Below are positions 28,546 through 37,166 of a DNA stretch of 58,423 bases, piece by piece. This DNA is from CAJBIL01 sp049295655 (GTDB taxonomy: Bacteria > Pseudomonadota > Gammaproteobacteria > Burkholderiales > Rhodocyclaceae), in contig JBAQRB010000098.1 of assembly GCA_049295655.1 (NCBI GenBank), positions 1 through 58,423 on the forward strand. Reading direction: 5' to 3'. Below the pieces are notes generated by a model, which was given only the letters and a program-made list of their open reading frames with translations, ran no database searches and was not told the origin of the DNA. Position 1 is the stretch's first letter, and every line of letters begins with the position of its first letter. Both the position numbers and the translations under genes were made by a program.

Positions 28546-30294
28546 TCAGGCCTTTTCTTTCACATAGCGCCCCGGTGCCGGTTCGATTTCCTTGAGCTTG
28601 GCGCTGCCGAGCTTTTTGCGCGCAGTGCGTTCGCCGCTGGCGTGCTGTTTGAGCCAGACGCTCCAGTCCGACCACCAGCTCCCCTTGCATTCCTGCGCAC
28701 CCGCCAGCCAACCGTCCGCATCACCCTGCAGATCTGGGTTGATCCAATAGCTGCGCTTGTTCTTGCTGGCCGGATTGACGACACCGGCAATGTGGCCGCT
28801 GGCGCCGAGGACGAACTTCGACTCGCCGCCGAGTAGCCGAGTCCCCTGATAGGAAGTCTGCCAGGGAACGATGTGATCCTCGCGCGTCGCCAGCAGATAG
28901 TTGGGAATAGTCACCCGGCCAAGATCGACCTGCGCACCGCACATCTCGAGCTTGCCGGGAACGCGCAGACTATTGGTGTGATAGAGGTTGCGCATGTACC
29001 AGCAGGCGAACGGCCCCGGCAGATTGGTGCTGTCGCCGTTCCAGTAGAGCAGGTCGAAAGCCTGCGGCTTCTGCCCCTTGAGGTAGTTGTTCGAGACGTA
29101 GTTCCAGATCAGGTCGTTGGCGCGCAGCGACGAAAACACGCCGGCCAGTTCGCTGCCCTTCATGATGCCGCCCTTGAGCATCGCCGCATCGCGCGCGGCG
29201 AGCGAACGTTCGTCGATGAACAGGCCGATTTCGCCGGTATCGGAAAAATCGAGCAGCGTCGTCAGCAGGGTCAGGCTGGCGACGCTGTCTTCACCGCGCG
29301 CCGCAAGCACTGCCAGCGCGCTCGACAGGATCGTTCCGCCAACGCAGAAACCCAGCGCATTGACCTGGTCGACCTTGCAGATTTCCCTTGCCGTGGCGAT
29401 CGCCTTGATCGGACCGTTCTCGAGGTAATCGTCCCAGGTCAGATGACCGAGATCGTCCTTGACGTTGCGCCAGGAAACCAGGAACACCGTGTTGCCCTGC
29501 TCGACGGCATAACGGACAAAGGAGTTCTCCGGCTGCAGGTCGAGGATGTAATACTTGTTGATGCACGGCGGAACGATCAGCAGCGGCCGTACGGCCACTT
29601 TGGGCGTGAGCGGCGCGTACTGGATCAGTTGCATCACGTCGTTCTCATAGACCACGGCACCTGCGGTGGTCGCGAGATTCGTGCCGACCTCGAAGACCGA
29701 TTCGTCGGTCATCGAAATGCGGCCTTTTTCGTAATCCTTGATCAGATTGTTGATGCCGTCGGTGATGCTGCGGCCCTTGCTCTCAACGGCGATCCGCACG
29801 AATTCCGGATTGGTTGCTGCAAAATTGGCCGGAGAGAGGGCGTCAATGTACTGACGCGCCAGAAAACGGGCACGGTTCTTCTCTTTCTCGTCCTCGCTGG
29901 GCAAAACCTCGACCAGTTCGCGAATGAAGCGCGAATTGAGCAGATAGGACTGGCGGACGTAATCGAACATCGGGCTGCTCTGCCATTCCGGCGCCGAAAA
30001 GCGGCGATCGCCCGGCTCCGGCGCGACAACCGGCGTACCGGCTTCGCCTTTGCCTTCGCCTTTGCCACGCAGCAGCATCGAATTCCAGAGTTGCAGCTGC
30101 TGCTCCATATAGCTTTTCTGCAAGCGGGCCATCTGCTCGGGATCGGGGCTGGCGATCGGCGGTGCGGTTTTCTCTCCGCTTTGCTGAGCGGCATGCTGGG
30201 CATTCAGGAAGCCCAGAAAATTCTGCGCCAGCGCCTGCCCGGCTTGAACAAAATTTTGCATCGCGGGCACAAAAGAATCCGGCGATTTTGACAT
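28546..30294 (-). CDS. phaC: Class I polyhydroxyalkanoate synthase PhaC
   Basis: The 582-residue enzyme polymerises 3-hydroxyacyl-CoA into PHA at the granule surface. The lipase-like box GFCVGGT (about 319-325) holds the catalytic Cys. The Asp and His of the triad lie in REDHIVPWQTSY (about 478-489) and GASGHIAGVVNP (about 506-517). Length and the conserved N-terminal helical domain fit class I enzymes, which act without a PhaE or PhaR partner subunit. The start MSKSPDSF has GAGGAATG upstream and is preferred to an open upstream ATG that lacks such a site. It heads the phaC-phaB pair. Confidence 0.96.
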   Translation of the reverse strand: MSKSPDSFVPAMQNFVQAGQALAQNFLGFLNAQHAAQQSGEKTAPPIASPDPEQMARLQKSYMEQQLQLWNSMLLRGKGEGKGEAGTPVVAPEPGDRRFSAPEWQSSPMFDYVRQSYLLNSRFIRELVEVLPSEDEKEKNRARFLARQYIDALSPANFAATNPEFVRIAVESKGRSITDGINNLIKDYEKGRISMTDESVFEVGTNLATTAGAVVYENDVMQLIQYAPLTPKVAVRPLLIVPPCINKYYILDLQPENSFVRYAVEQGNTVFLVSWRNVKDDLGHLTWDDYLENGPIKAIATAREICKVDQVNALGFCVGGTILSSALAVLAARGEDSVASLTLLTTLLDFSDTGEIGLFIDERSLAARDAAMLKGGIMKGSELAGVFSSLRANDLIWNYVSNNYLKGQKPQAFDLLYWNGDSTNLPGPFACWYMRNLYHTNSLRVPGKLEMCGAQVDLGRVTIPNYLLATREDHIVPWQTSYQGTRLLGGESKFVLGASGHIAGVVNPASKNKRSYWINPDLQGDADGWLAGAQECKGSWWSDWSVWLKQHASGERTARKKLGSAKLKEIEPAPGRYVKEKA

Positions 30295-30483
30295 GTAACA
30301 TTCCTCGCGGGGGGTTGGAACAGCGTGCGGTGAGAAGGGGCTGGTCGTGTGGTTGTGCATTGATTTTGCATTGCACCATGCCAGCTGTCAATGCCAGAGT
30401 GTTCCTGCCCTGACGTGCAGCATTGGAGGGCGATGCTGACGAGCGGGCCGCTTGCAACGGCAACATCGCGGTGCAGCAGCGCC

Positions 30484-30489
30484 TATAAT
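30484..30489 (+). promoter_or_regulatory. Consensus -10 element just before the small membrane protein gene
   Basis: A perfect TATAAT ends 7 nt before the ATG at 30496. Transcription would then start at about the ATG, giving a leaderless or nearly leaderless mRNA. No convincing -35 hexamer is seen at 17 nt spacing; a TTGCAA at 30452 is too far. Confidence 0.5.
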
Positions 30490-30495
30490 GCGCGC

Positions 30496-30732
30496 ATGTA
30501 CATCATTGCAATCGGCTGGCTCTATGTCACGCTGCTCATGGCGCTTACCGAAACGAGTCTTGTCGCCGGCGTGCTGAGTTTCGTTTTTTACGGTCTGGCG
30601 CCAACCGCCCTGCTCTTCTGGCTGCTCGGCACGAAGGCACGCCGACAGCGTTCAGCCAAACGCTCAGCCGCCGTGGCCGGCGACCAGTTCGCGAACTCCC
30701 CAGATCGAAGCGACGCCAAGCCCGATCAATAG
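30496..30732 (+). CDS. Small membrane protein of unknown function
   Basis: The 78-residue product has two predicted membrane helices (IIAIGWLYVTLLMALTETS and VLSFVFYGLAPTALLFWLL) and a basic, polar tail (GTKARRQRSAKRS and onwards). I recall similar short proteins starting MYIxAIGWLYV in betaproteobacteria, without a known role. The last 69 nt overlap the end of the zip gene on the opposite strand. A longer open frame extends upstream of this ATG but crosses the promoter-like TATAAT, so I prefer the short form. Confidence 0.7.
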   Translation: MYIIAIGWLYVTLLMALTETSLVAGVLSFVFYGLAPTALLFWLLGTKARRQRSAKRSAAVAGDQFANSPDRSDAKPDQ

Positions 30733-31443
30733 CACCTGCTGCAAGGTCGCACGCAGGCCGGTGCGCTTGTGCAGGCCGGGAATGAGGTCGGCCACCGCCA
30801 CGTAGATCATGCTCGCCGCAGCCAGCGCGAGCATGGTCGGCACCCACTGCTGCATGCCGCTCAAGGCAAAGTAGGCCAGCAGGCCGCCAACCAGCGTCGC
30901 CAGACTCGACAGCAGGTTGAACGCAAGCGCCTTGGCACGGCTGTAGCCGGAATGGATCAGCACCAGGAAGTCGCCCAGTTCCTGCGGGATTTCGTGCGCA
31001 ATGATGGCCAGCGCCGTAACGATACCGAGCTGGGTATTTTCGAGAAACGCAGCGGCAATCAGCACGCCGTCGACAAAATTGTGGAAGGTGTCGCCAAGCA
31101 GGATCAGCATGCCGGAACGACCGTGATCGTGGGCCTGCGGCTGTGCATCGTGCGCTTCGCAATGATCGTGGTGGCAGTGCCGCCAGAGCACGAGTTTCTC
31201 CAGCACGAAGAAAACCAGAATACCGGCCAGAATCGTCGTCGTCGTGCTCTGAATGTTGCTGGTGTGCTCAAAAGCGTGCGGCAGTATTTCCAGGAAAACC
31301 GCGCCAAGCATGGCGCCGATCGCATACGAAACAAGAACCGAAACGCTCGAAATACTGATGAAACAGGTGACGGCCGCAGCGCCGAGCACACTGATCGCAC
31401 CGCCGACAAGGCTCATCAGGAGGATCCAGGACAACGTGGACAT
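30664..31443 (-). CDS. ZIP family metal (zinc/iron) transporter
   Basis: The 259-residue transporter has about eight helices. A cytoplasmic His-rich loop (RHCHHDHCEAHD and onwards, about 87-108) lies between helices 3 and 4. The metal-binding helices carry DTFHNFVDGVLIAA (about 117-130) and IIAHEIPQELGDF (about 148-160), matching HNxxDG and HExPxE of the family. It should import divalent metal, most likely zinc, across the inner membrane. The 3' end overlaps the small plus-strand gene by 69 nt in a convergent arrangement. No metal-responsive regulator gene is adjacent. Confidence 0.92.
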   Translation of the reverse strand: MSTLSWILLMSLVGGAISVLGAAAVTCFISISSVSVLVSYAIGAMLGAVFLEILPHAFEHTSNIQSTTTTILAGILVFFVLEKLVLWRHCHHDHCEAHDAQPQAHDHGRSGMLILLGDTFHNFVDGVLIAAAFLENTQLGIVTALAIIAHEIPQELGDFLVLIHSGYSRAKALAFNLLSSLATLVGGLLAYFALSGMQQWVPTMLALAAASMIYVAVADLIPGLHKRTGLRATLQQVLLIGLGVASIWGVRELVAGHGG

Positions 31444-31499
31444 GGGGATGTGCCGGAAAAGGAAGGCGCGATTATACGCGAAGGATAGGGCCGGTCGGG

Positions 31500-32237
31500 C
31501 TAGTCAGCCGCCAGCCAGATCAGCGAGGCCATGCGGCCGGTCACGCCATCGCGCCGGTACGAAAAGAAACGCGTCGCCTCCTCAACCGTACAGTAGCCAC
31601 CGCCATAAACGGCGCCGACCCCGGCCCGCGCCAAGGCAAGGCGGGCCAGCAGATAGATGTCGGCCAGCCATTTGCCGGGCTGCAAGGCCGTGAACGCGGC
31701 TTCCGCTGTGTCGTTTTGCGCAACGAAGGCCCTGCGCACGTCGTCACCGACTTCGAAAGCAGCCGGGCCGATCGCCGGCCCCAGCCAGGCAAGAAGCTGG
31801 GCGGCGGGACACGCCATGGCCGCCACCGTCTGTTCAAGGACGCCGGCCTGCAGGCCGCGCCATCCGGCATGCGCCGCCGCAACGACCTCGCCCGACCGAT
31901 CGCAAAGCAGCACCGGCAGGCAATCGGCGGTCAGCACGGCACAAACGGTGCCGGGTCGGCGAGAAAACGAGGCGTCGGCCGTCAGCGGATGCCCGCCAGC
32001 CACACCGGCATCAACCGCTTGCGTGCCATGCACCTGCTGCAGCCAGAGCGGCTCGGCAGGCAGGCAGGCTGCAACGCGGCGGCGGTTTTCGGCGACCGCC
32101 GACACATCGTCGCCGACGTGATCGCCCAGATTGAGGCTGGTGTACGCGCCCGTGCTGACGCCTCCATGACGGGTTGTCGTCAGGCAGCGCACCCGGGGTG
32201 GTGCAGGCCAGTCGGGAACGATCCACCGATCATTCAT
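31500..32237 (-). CDS. pgeF: PgeF/YfiH family peptidoglycan-editing purine-phosphorylase-like protein
   Basis: The 245-residue protein of the former laccase-domain family carries the metal-binding His-Cys-His set in VHGTQAVDA (about 70-78), LTADCLPVLLCD (about 106-117) and AAHAGWRGLQ (about 123-132). The family removes mis-incorporated residues from peptidoglycan precursors in E. coli; purine nucleoside phosphorylase and copper oxidase activities have also been reported. Its ATG overlaps the end of rluD by 8 nt (ATGAATGA), the usual proteobacterial rluD-pgeF arrangement. The open frame 104 codons upstream is antisense-like material inside rluD. Confidence 0.92.
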   Translation of the reverse strand: MNDRWIVPDWPAPPRVRCLTTTRHGGVSTGAYTSLNLGDHVGDDVSAVAENRRRVAACLPAEPLWLQQVHGTQAVDAGVAGGHPLTADASFSRRPGTVCAVLTADCLPVLLCDRSGEVVAAAHAGWRGLQAGVLEQTVAAMACPAAQLLAWLGPAIGPAAFEVGDDVRRAFVAQNDTAEAAFTALQPGKWLADIYLLARLALARAGVGAVYGGGYCTVEEATRFFSYRRDGVTGRMASLIWLAAD

Positions 32238-33348
32238 CGCACTCGGGGTCTTCATCCCCGCCATCGCCATAGGCGTAGATGATCTGCGGGCCGCCCTCCA
32301 GCTCATCATCCCAGTCCTCGTCCTCTTCCTCCTCGAGGGCACGTGCCTCGAAGGCTTCCGAGCGCAGGATATTGAGCAATTCGGCGATATCGTCCGGCAA
32401 CGGCGATTTCCACACCATCGGCTTGCCGCTTGCCGGATGAACGAGACCCAGACGACGCGCATGCAGCGCCTGCCGGTGGAAATCGGCCCCTTTCGGCACC
32501 CGGCTGGCGCCGCTGCCATAGACCGGATCGCCGACCAGCGGATGGCCAATCGACGTCAGGTGTACACGAATCTGATGCGTACGTCCTGTTTCCAGCGCAC
32601 ATTCGAGCAGCGTGCAGTCGATGAAGCGCTCGACGACACGGTAGTGCGTGCGCGCCGGCTTGCCCATTTTGACCACGGCCATTTTCGTGCGCAGCGTCGG
32701 GTGGCGGCCAATTGGCGCATCGACCGTCCCGCCCTGCGTCGCCTCGCCGCGCACCAGCGCCTGGTAGTAGCGCTTGACCGTCCGGGCCTGCATCTGGCGC
32801 ACCAGATCGGTCTGCGCTTCCAGTGTCTTGGCCACCACCATCAGGCCGCTGGTGTCCTTGTCCAGGCGATGGACGATGCCGGCGCGCGGCACCTTGTCGA
32901 GTTGCGGCGCATAATGCAGCAAGGCATTGAGCAAGGTGCCGCTCCAGTTGCCGCTGCCGGGATGAACAACGAGGCCGGCCGGTTTGTCGAGGATCAGCAA
33001 GGTCTCATCCTCGTACACCACCTGCAGCGGAATATCTTCCGGCAAGGCCGATTCGGTACGCTCATCAGGTACTTCGGCAAGCTCGATTTTCTCGCCGCCC
33101 CAGAGTTTCTGCTTGGGTTCGACAACCGTGACCGCCCCGACCGCAACCCGCCCTTCACGAATCCAGCCCTGCAGGCGGTTGCGTGAATGCTGCGGCAGGA
33201 GGTGGGCGAGAATCTGGTCCAGACGCTGACCGCCGCAAGCCGGAGGAACCGAAAGGGCCAGCCGTATGTTTGCGCTATAATCGGCGCGCTCGAGGCAATG
33301 GGCTTCGGGCGAATCGATCTCTGTGTTTTTCTGTGGAATCTTCATCAT
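32230..33348 (-). CDS. rluD: Ribosomal large subunit pseudouridine synthase D
   Basis: The enzyme of about 372 residues forms pseudouridines in helix 69 of 23S rRNA (positions 1911, 1915, 1917 in E. coli). An N-terminal S4 RNA-binding domain (RLDQILAHLLPQHSRNRLQ, about 42-60) is followed by the catalytic domain with GIVHRLDKDTSGLMVVAKT (about 156-174), where Asp is the nucleophile, and ETGRTHQIRVHL (about 250-261). The C-terminal 45 residues form a very acidic tail (LEEEEDEDWDDE). The start is one of two adjacent ATGs at 33348 or 33345; either overlaps or abuts the divergent bamD start. It is followed by pgeF with 8 nt overlap. Confidence 0.93.
   Translation of the reverse strand: MMKIPQKNTEIDSPEAHCLERADYSANIRLALSVPPACGGQRLDQILAHLLPQHSRNRLQGWIREGRVAVGAVTVVEPKQKLWGGEKIELAEVPDERTESALPEDIPLQVVYEDETLLILDKPAGLVVHPGSGNWSGTLLNALLHYAPQLDKVPRAGIVHRLDKDTSGLMVVAKTLEAQTDLVRQMQARTVKRYYQALVRGEATQGGTVDAPIGRHPTLRTKMAVVKMGKPARTHYRVVERFIDCTLLECALETGRTHQIRVHLTSIGHPLVGDPVYGSGASRVPKGADFHRQALHARRLGLVHPASGKPMVWKSPLPDDIAELLNILRSEAFEARALEEEEDEDWDDELEGGPQIIYAYGDGGDEDPECDE
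33276..33281 (+). promoter_or_regulatory. Consensus -10 for bamD inside the 5' end of rluD
   Basis: A perfect TATAAT on the plus strand lies 65 nt upstream of the bamD ATG, inside the divergent rluD coding sequence. The -35 region is weak. The spacing suits a leader of about 55-60 nt. Confidence 0.5.
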
Positions 33349-34141
33349 GCGTAGTTTAGCGGTTATTGCGGCGCTTTTCCTCGCCACCATCCTTACGGGC
33401 TGCGGTTTACTCCCCGAACAGAAGGATGAAACCAGCGGCTGGTCGGCCAACAAGCTCTACGCGGAAGCCAAGGATGCCCTGAGCGAAGGGGCTTACGACA
33501 AGTCGATCAAGTACTTCGAAAAGCTTGAATCGCGCTACCCGTACGGCCGCTATGCGCAGCAGGCGCAGATCGAAGTCGCCTACGCCTACTGGAAATCCGG
33601 CGAACCGGCTTCGGCAATCGCGGCCTGCGATCGCTTCATCAAGCTGCACCCGAATCACGCCAACGTCGACTACGTCTATTACCTGCGCGGCCTGGTCAAT
33701 TTCAACGAGGACCTCGGCATTCTCGGCACGATCAGCAACCAGGACATGACCGAACGCGACCCGAAAGGCGCGCGCGAAGCCTTCGACGCGTTCAAGGAAC
33801 TGGCTACCCGCTTTCCGGAAAGCAAATACGCGCCGGATTCCGTCGCCCGCATGAAATATCTGGTCAACGCGCTGGCCTCGCACGAAGTGCATGTCGCCCG
33901 TTACTACATGAAGCGCAACGCCTACCTTGCCGCCATCAATCGTGCCCAATACGCATTGAAGAACTACCCGGATGCGCCGGCGACCGAGGAAGCGCTATTC
34001 GTCATGGTCAAGGGCTACGACCTGCTGGGCATGAACGATCTGCGCGACGACGTCGAGCGCGTAATGCGGAAAAACTACCCGAAGAGCGCCTATTACGAAC
34101 GCGGCCTGGAGCGCAAGGAAGCGTGGTGGAAGCTCTGGTAA
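33347..34141 (+). CDS. bamD: Outer membrane assembly lipoprotein BamD (ComL)
   Basis: The 264-residue lipoprotein is an essential part of the BAM complex that inserts beta-barrel proteins. The signal and lipobox are LAVIAALFLATILTGCGLL, with the modified Cys at residue 19. TPR-like helices follow: LYAEAKDALSEGAYDKSIKYF (about 35-55), SRYPYGRYAQQAQIEVAYAYW and the conserved VDYVYYLRGL (about 104-113). The start MRSLAV gives a clean signal peptide; 8 codons further upstream are open but not needed. It ends at a terminator and is divergent from rluD with overlapping start codons. Confidence 0.95.
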   Translation: MRSLAVIAALFLATILTGCGLLPEQKDETSGWSANKLYAEAKDALSEGAYDKSIKYFEKLESRYPYGRYAQQAQIEVAYAYWKSGEPASAIAACDRFIKLHPNHANVDYVYYLRGLVNFNEDLGILGTISNQDMTERDPKGAREAFDAFKELATRFPESKYAPDSVARMKYLVNALASHEVHVARYYMKRNAYLAAINRAQYALKNYPDAPATEEALFVMVKGYDLLGMNDLRDDVERVMRKNYPKSAYYERGLERKEAWWKLW

Positions 34142-34154
34142 ACAATCGATTGGC

Positions 34155-34183
34155 CCCTGATGCGGATGGATGCATCAGGGTTT
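34155..34183 (+). terminator. Probable terminator after bamD
   Basis: The stem CCCTGATGC / GCATCAGGG (9 bp, perfect) with an 8-nt loop lies 14 nt after the bamD stop and is followed by only TTT. The stem is strong, but the T tract is short. Confidence 0.7.
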
Positions 34184-34243
34184 CGCGCCAACGACAGCAG
34201 CCGGTTTCGTTCGCCCGGCACAGCGAAAGCAGGGAAAGCCGGT

Positions 34244-36649
34244 TCAGGTGGACTGCTTGATCGCCATCACGGCCTGATTGCGCAGCGTGCGCAGCAGCGA
34301 CAACTCCTTGTCGGAGACAACAATCTCACCGGTGTAGTCGCGATCGGCATAAATCATGGCGACCGGATTCCCCTTCACGCAGAGCGGAAAAAGCAGGAAA
34401 GTCTCGGCACCGACCCCCTTGCGGAACCACTCCGGAATGCGCGGGGAGATTTTCGGATCGTTGGTATCGCTGATCAGGATATCGACGCCGTTCGACAATG
34501 CCGCGTGAAAAATATCCGGCACGAAAACCAGTGAGAAATTGAAGCGCTTAGCTGTCTCCGGCGCATCGGGACCGAACCCGAAGCGCCCCTGCATCGTATT
34601 GGTACGTCCGTCCCGGATGCACAGAATGACCCGTTTGAAGCCCTTGGCGCGATACATGGTTTCGAGAATGATGCGCAGCACGTCGTTGAGTTTGAAATCC
34701 TCGACCAGGGTGTTGCTGATGTCCTGAATCCCGGCCATCAGGATCGATTCGGCCGAACTGGAATTGTCCGGCAAACCGCTTTCGGCATCGATCGTGCGGC
34801 TACCCACGGCGCCGGCCAGAACGGTGTCGGCGAGCACCGTCGTCGACGACAAGCCATCGCCAGAACTTCGTGCGGCACTGTCCGAACCGTCATGGGCAAT
34901 ACTGCGCGCCTTGATCTGTCGGCCAAAAGGTGTCTGCTGCAGATTGAGGTGAATCACGTTGGCGAACTGCGCCACTTCGTCGAAGGATTTCTCGATCGTC
35001 TGCCGCAGATCCTGCTCTGAAATATCGATACTGTCGCCAAAGCGCAGCGCCACCTTGCGCAACTCCTTTTGCCGCTGCTCGGGGGTCGCCTCGGCGATCA
35101 CCTTGCATAGCTCGTTCGAAAAAGCGGACAGGACGCGCACGCGATCTTCCGGGGTGTTCGGCTGGCGCACTCTGCCACTCGGCAACTTCCGCATGCTGCC
35201 GACAATCAGGTTGGGGAATCCCCAAGTCTGGGCAATGCCGATGCCGAGTTCCTCGAACGAAATCCCGAGCACCTGTACCGACGCGGCTTCTTCCAAGCAG
35301 GGTTTTTGTTCGATGAGGCGCTTGATCTCTTCGCTCTCCTCGGCAAAATAGAACTGGCTCAGCATGCGGCCGAGGTTGTGGAACATCGAACAGATGAAGA
35401 CCTGCTCGACATCGCGCGCAGCGGTCTTTTTGCCGATATCCTTGGCCAGAATGCCCGCCAGGTTGGCGCGCAGGAATTCGTCCTTGAGCTGGTTGGCGTT
35501 GCTCTTGTTCTGCAGGTGGTCGAACAGCATCACCGTAATCGCGATATTGCGCACGGCGTCGAAACCAAGCACCACCACGGCACGCGACACCGTACTGATA
35601 TTGCCGCCGCCCGCCTGTCGAAAATGTGCCGAATTGACCAGCCGCAAGATCTTGTTGGTCAGCGAAAAATCCTTGAGGATCGAGCTCGAGAGTTGGGAGA
35701 CGCTTTCCTTTTCCGACGCGGTGATCTTGTTGATCGCGCTGACCGACTCCGAAAGCGCCGGGAAGTCGCTCTTGTGGCGCATGCGCCGCAACAGGAAATC
35801 GACCGTGCTGCGCTTGACGTCGGACGACGGGGCAATCAGCTCGTTCGGCTCAAGATAGGCATCGAGCGCCTCGCACATCTGGATCGCCGACGCGTAACGC
35901 TGCTGCGGGTCGCGTGCCAGCGCCTTGTAGAGCACGCTGGCAATCGAGTCGTCGAGCGTGACGCTGCCGTCGGTGGGCAGACGCAGATCGTCGTTGGCGA
36001 TCTGATTCATCACGTGATACGCGTCGCGCCCCTGGATCGCACGCTTGCCGGTCAGCAATTCATAGAAAACCAGACCGGCGGCAAACACATCGCTGCGTTC
36101 GCTGACTTCGCGACTGGCGATGTATTCGGGTGCCATGTAGGCCGGCGTGCCGCTGAAATCCGAGTCGCCCTTCGACGGGGCCTCGATGCGCGCCGCGATG
36201 CCAAAATCCATGACGCGCGGCATGCCGTCTTCGTTGAGCAGGATATTGTTAGGCTTGAGATCTCGATGGATGATGCCGGCCGCATGAGCGCAGGCAATCG
36301 CATCGAGAATCGGCTGCATGATCGCAATCGCCTTGACCGGCGTCAGCGCACCGCTGGTTTTCAGATACTCGGCAAGGTTTTTCCCCTGCACGTACTCGAA
36401 AACCAGATAGGGATCGCCCTCTTCTTCCCCGGCCTCGAAGATCGGAACGATGTTCGGATGACGCAACTGGCTGACCATGCGCGCCTCGGCGAGCAGCTGC
36501 TGATTCTGCGCCGGACTGGAATTCGAGAAATGCAGCGTCTTGATCGCGACTTCCCGTTGCAAATGCGGATCGCGCGCCAAGTAGACGACGCTTTGCGCTC
36601 CCCGGCCCAGTTCGCGAACAATCTCGAAACGACCAATACTCCTGCCCAT
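34244..36649 (-). CDS. Ser/Thr protein kinase fused to HDOD and GAF domains
   Basis: The 801-residue soluble protein starts with a eukaryotic-like kinase domain (about 8-265). It has the P-loop ELGRGAQSVVYLA, the Lys in VAIKTL, catalytic HRDLKPNNILL, DFGIAAR and the APE-like MAPEY. Next comes an HDOD domain (about 300-500) with ILKDFSLTNKILRLVNSAHF and VVVLGFDAVRNIAI. A linker rich in Ser/Asp follows, then a GAF-like domain (about 640-800), with VLRIILETMYRAKGFKRVIL and FLLFPLCVKGNPVAMIYAD. There is no membrane segment. All kinase residues needed for activity are visible. The join of kinase, HDOD and GAF suggests a ligand-gated kinase whose HDOD part binds nucleotides or partners. Confidence 0.9.
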   Translation of the reverse strand: MGRSIGRFEIVRELGRGAQSVVYLARDPHLQREVAIKTLHFSNSSPAQNQQLLAEARMVSQLRHPNIVPIFEAGEEEGDPYLVFEYVQGKNLAEYLKTSGALTPVKAIAIMQPILDAIACAHAAGIIHRDLKPNNILLNEDGMPRVMDFGIAARIEAPSKGDSDFSGTPAYMAPEYIASREVSERSDVFAAGLVFYELLTGKRAIQGRDAYHVMNQIANDDLRLPTDGSVTLDDSIASVLYKALARDPQQRYASAIQMCEALDAYLEPNELIAPSSDVKRSTVDFLLRRMRHKSDFPALSESVSAINKITASEKESVSQLSSSILKDFSLTNKILRLVNSAHFRQAGGGNISTVSRAVVVLGFDAVRNIAITVMLFDHLQNKSNANQLKDEFLRANLAGILAKDIGKKTAARDVEQVFICSMFHNLGRMLSQFYFAEESEEIKRLIEQKPCLEEAASVQVLGISFEELGIGIAQTWGFPNLIVGSMRKLPSGRVRQPNTPEDRVRVLSAFSNELCKVIAEATPEQRQKELRKVALRFGDSIDISEQDLRQTIEKSFDEVAQFANVIHLNLQQTPFGRQIKARSIAHDGSDSAARSSGDGLSSTTVLADTVLAGAVGSRTIDAESGLPDNSSSAESILMAGIQDISNTLVEDFKLNDVLRIILETMYRAKGFKRVILCIRDGRTNTMQGRFGFGPDAPETAKRFNFSLVFVPDIFHAALSNGVDILISDTNDPKISPRIPEWFRKGVGAETFLLFPLCVKGNPVAMIYADRDYTGEIVVSDKELSLLRTLRNQAVMAIKQST

Positions 36650-36740
36650 GACGCCCTATCACTTTTGTTATATGCGCATTCTACGCGTATCCAACGGCAT
36701 CTTCTGCGAACGATGTCACGCAAATGCGCCGTCTGCGGAC

Positions 36741-37166
36741 TCAAACCCACAGCAAACATGGCGCCGATCCGGTTTCTCCGCAGACGACGGCAAGCTGCGA
36801 AAACTCAAGCGCCACTGCGCGCAACGAGGCCGGGGCGATCCCCGGCACGAAACACCCCGGCTCCGCTGGCCACGCCATCGCCGCATCGAGGTTGCATGCC
36901 TCAAGGAACGTCCAGCCGAGGCGCTGCAGGCAGACCTGCAACTGCATCCGACGTTCGTCATTCAAACCGTTTGACAACTGCATGGCGCCCGGGTTGCACG
37001 CGGTGACAATTCCCCAGCGGCCGATACCCAGCCGCCGCAAACACGCATCGAAAGCCGGATCGACGACACCGATCCGCAAATCGAAGCGCCCTTCGGGCAT
37101 TTCAACCCGGTAAATCGTCGCCCGAAAAGCAGCAACCAGTGCGGCTGCATCCATCACCGCTTTCAT
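36741..37166 (-). CDS. DUF3293-type protein
   Basis: The 141-residue protein has the pattern I know from DUF3293: YRVEMPEGRFDLRIGVVD near the start, WGIVTACNPGAMQLS (about 51-65), a helix with ERRMQLQVCLQRLGW and a C-terminal VALEFSQLAVVCGE. It has no known enzymatic role. Its ATG overlaps the rmuC stop by 4 nt (ATGA), so it is translationally coupled to rmuC. A later ATG at residue 5 is possible. Confidence 0.78.
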   Translation of the reverse strand: MKAVMDAAALVAAFRATIYRVEMPEGRFDLRIGVVDPAFDACLRRLGIGRWGIVTACNPGAMQLSNGLNDERRMQLQVCLQRLGWTFLEACNLDAAMAWPAEPGCFVPGIAPASLRAVALEFSQLAVVCGETGSAPCLLWV

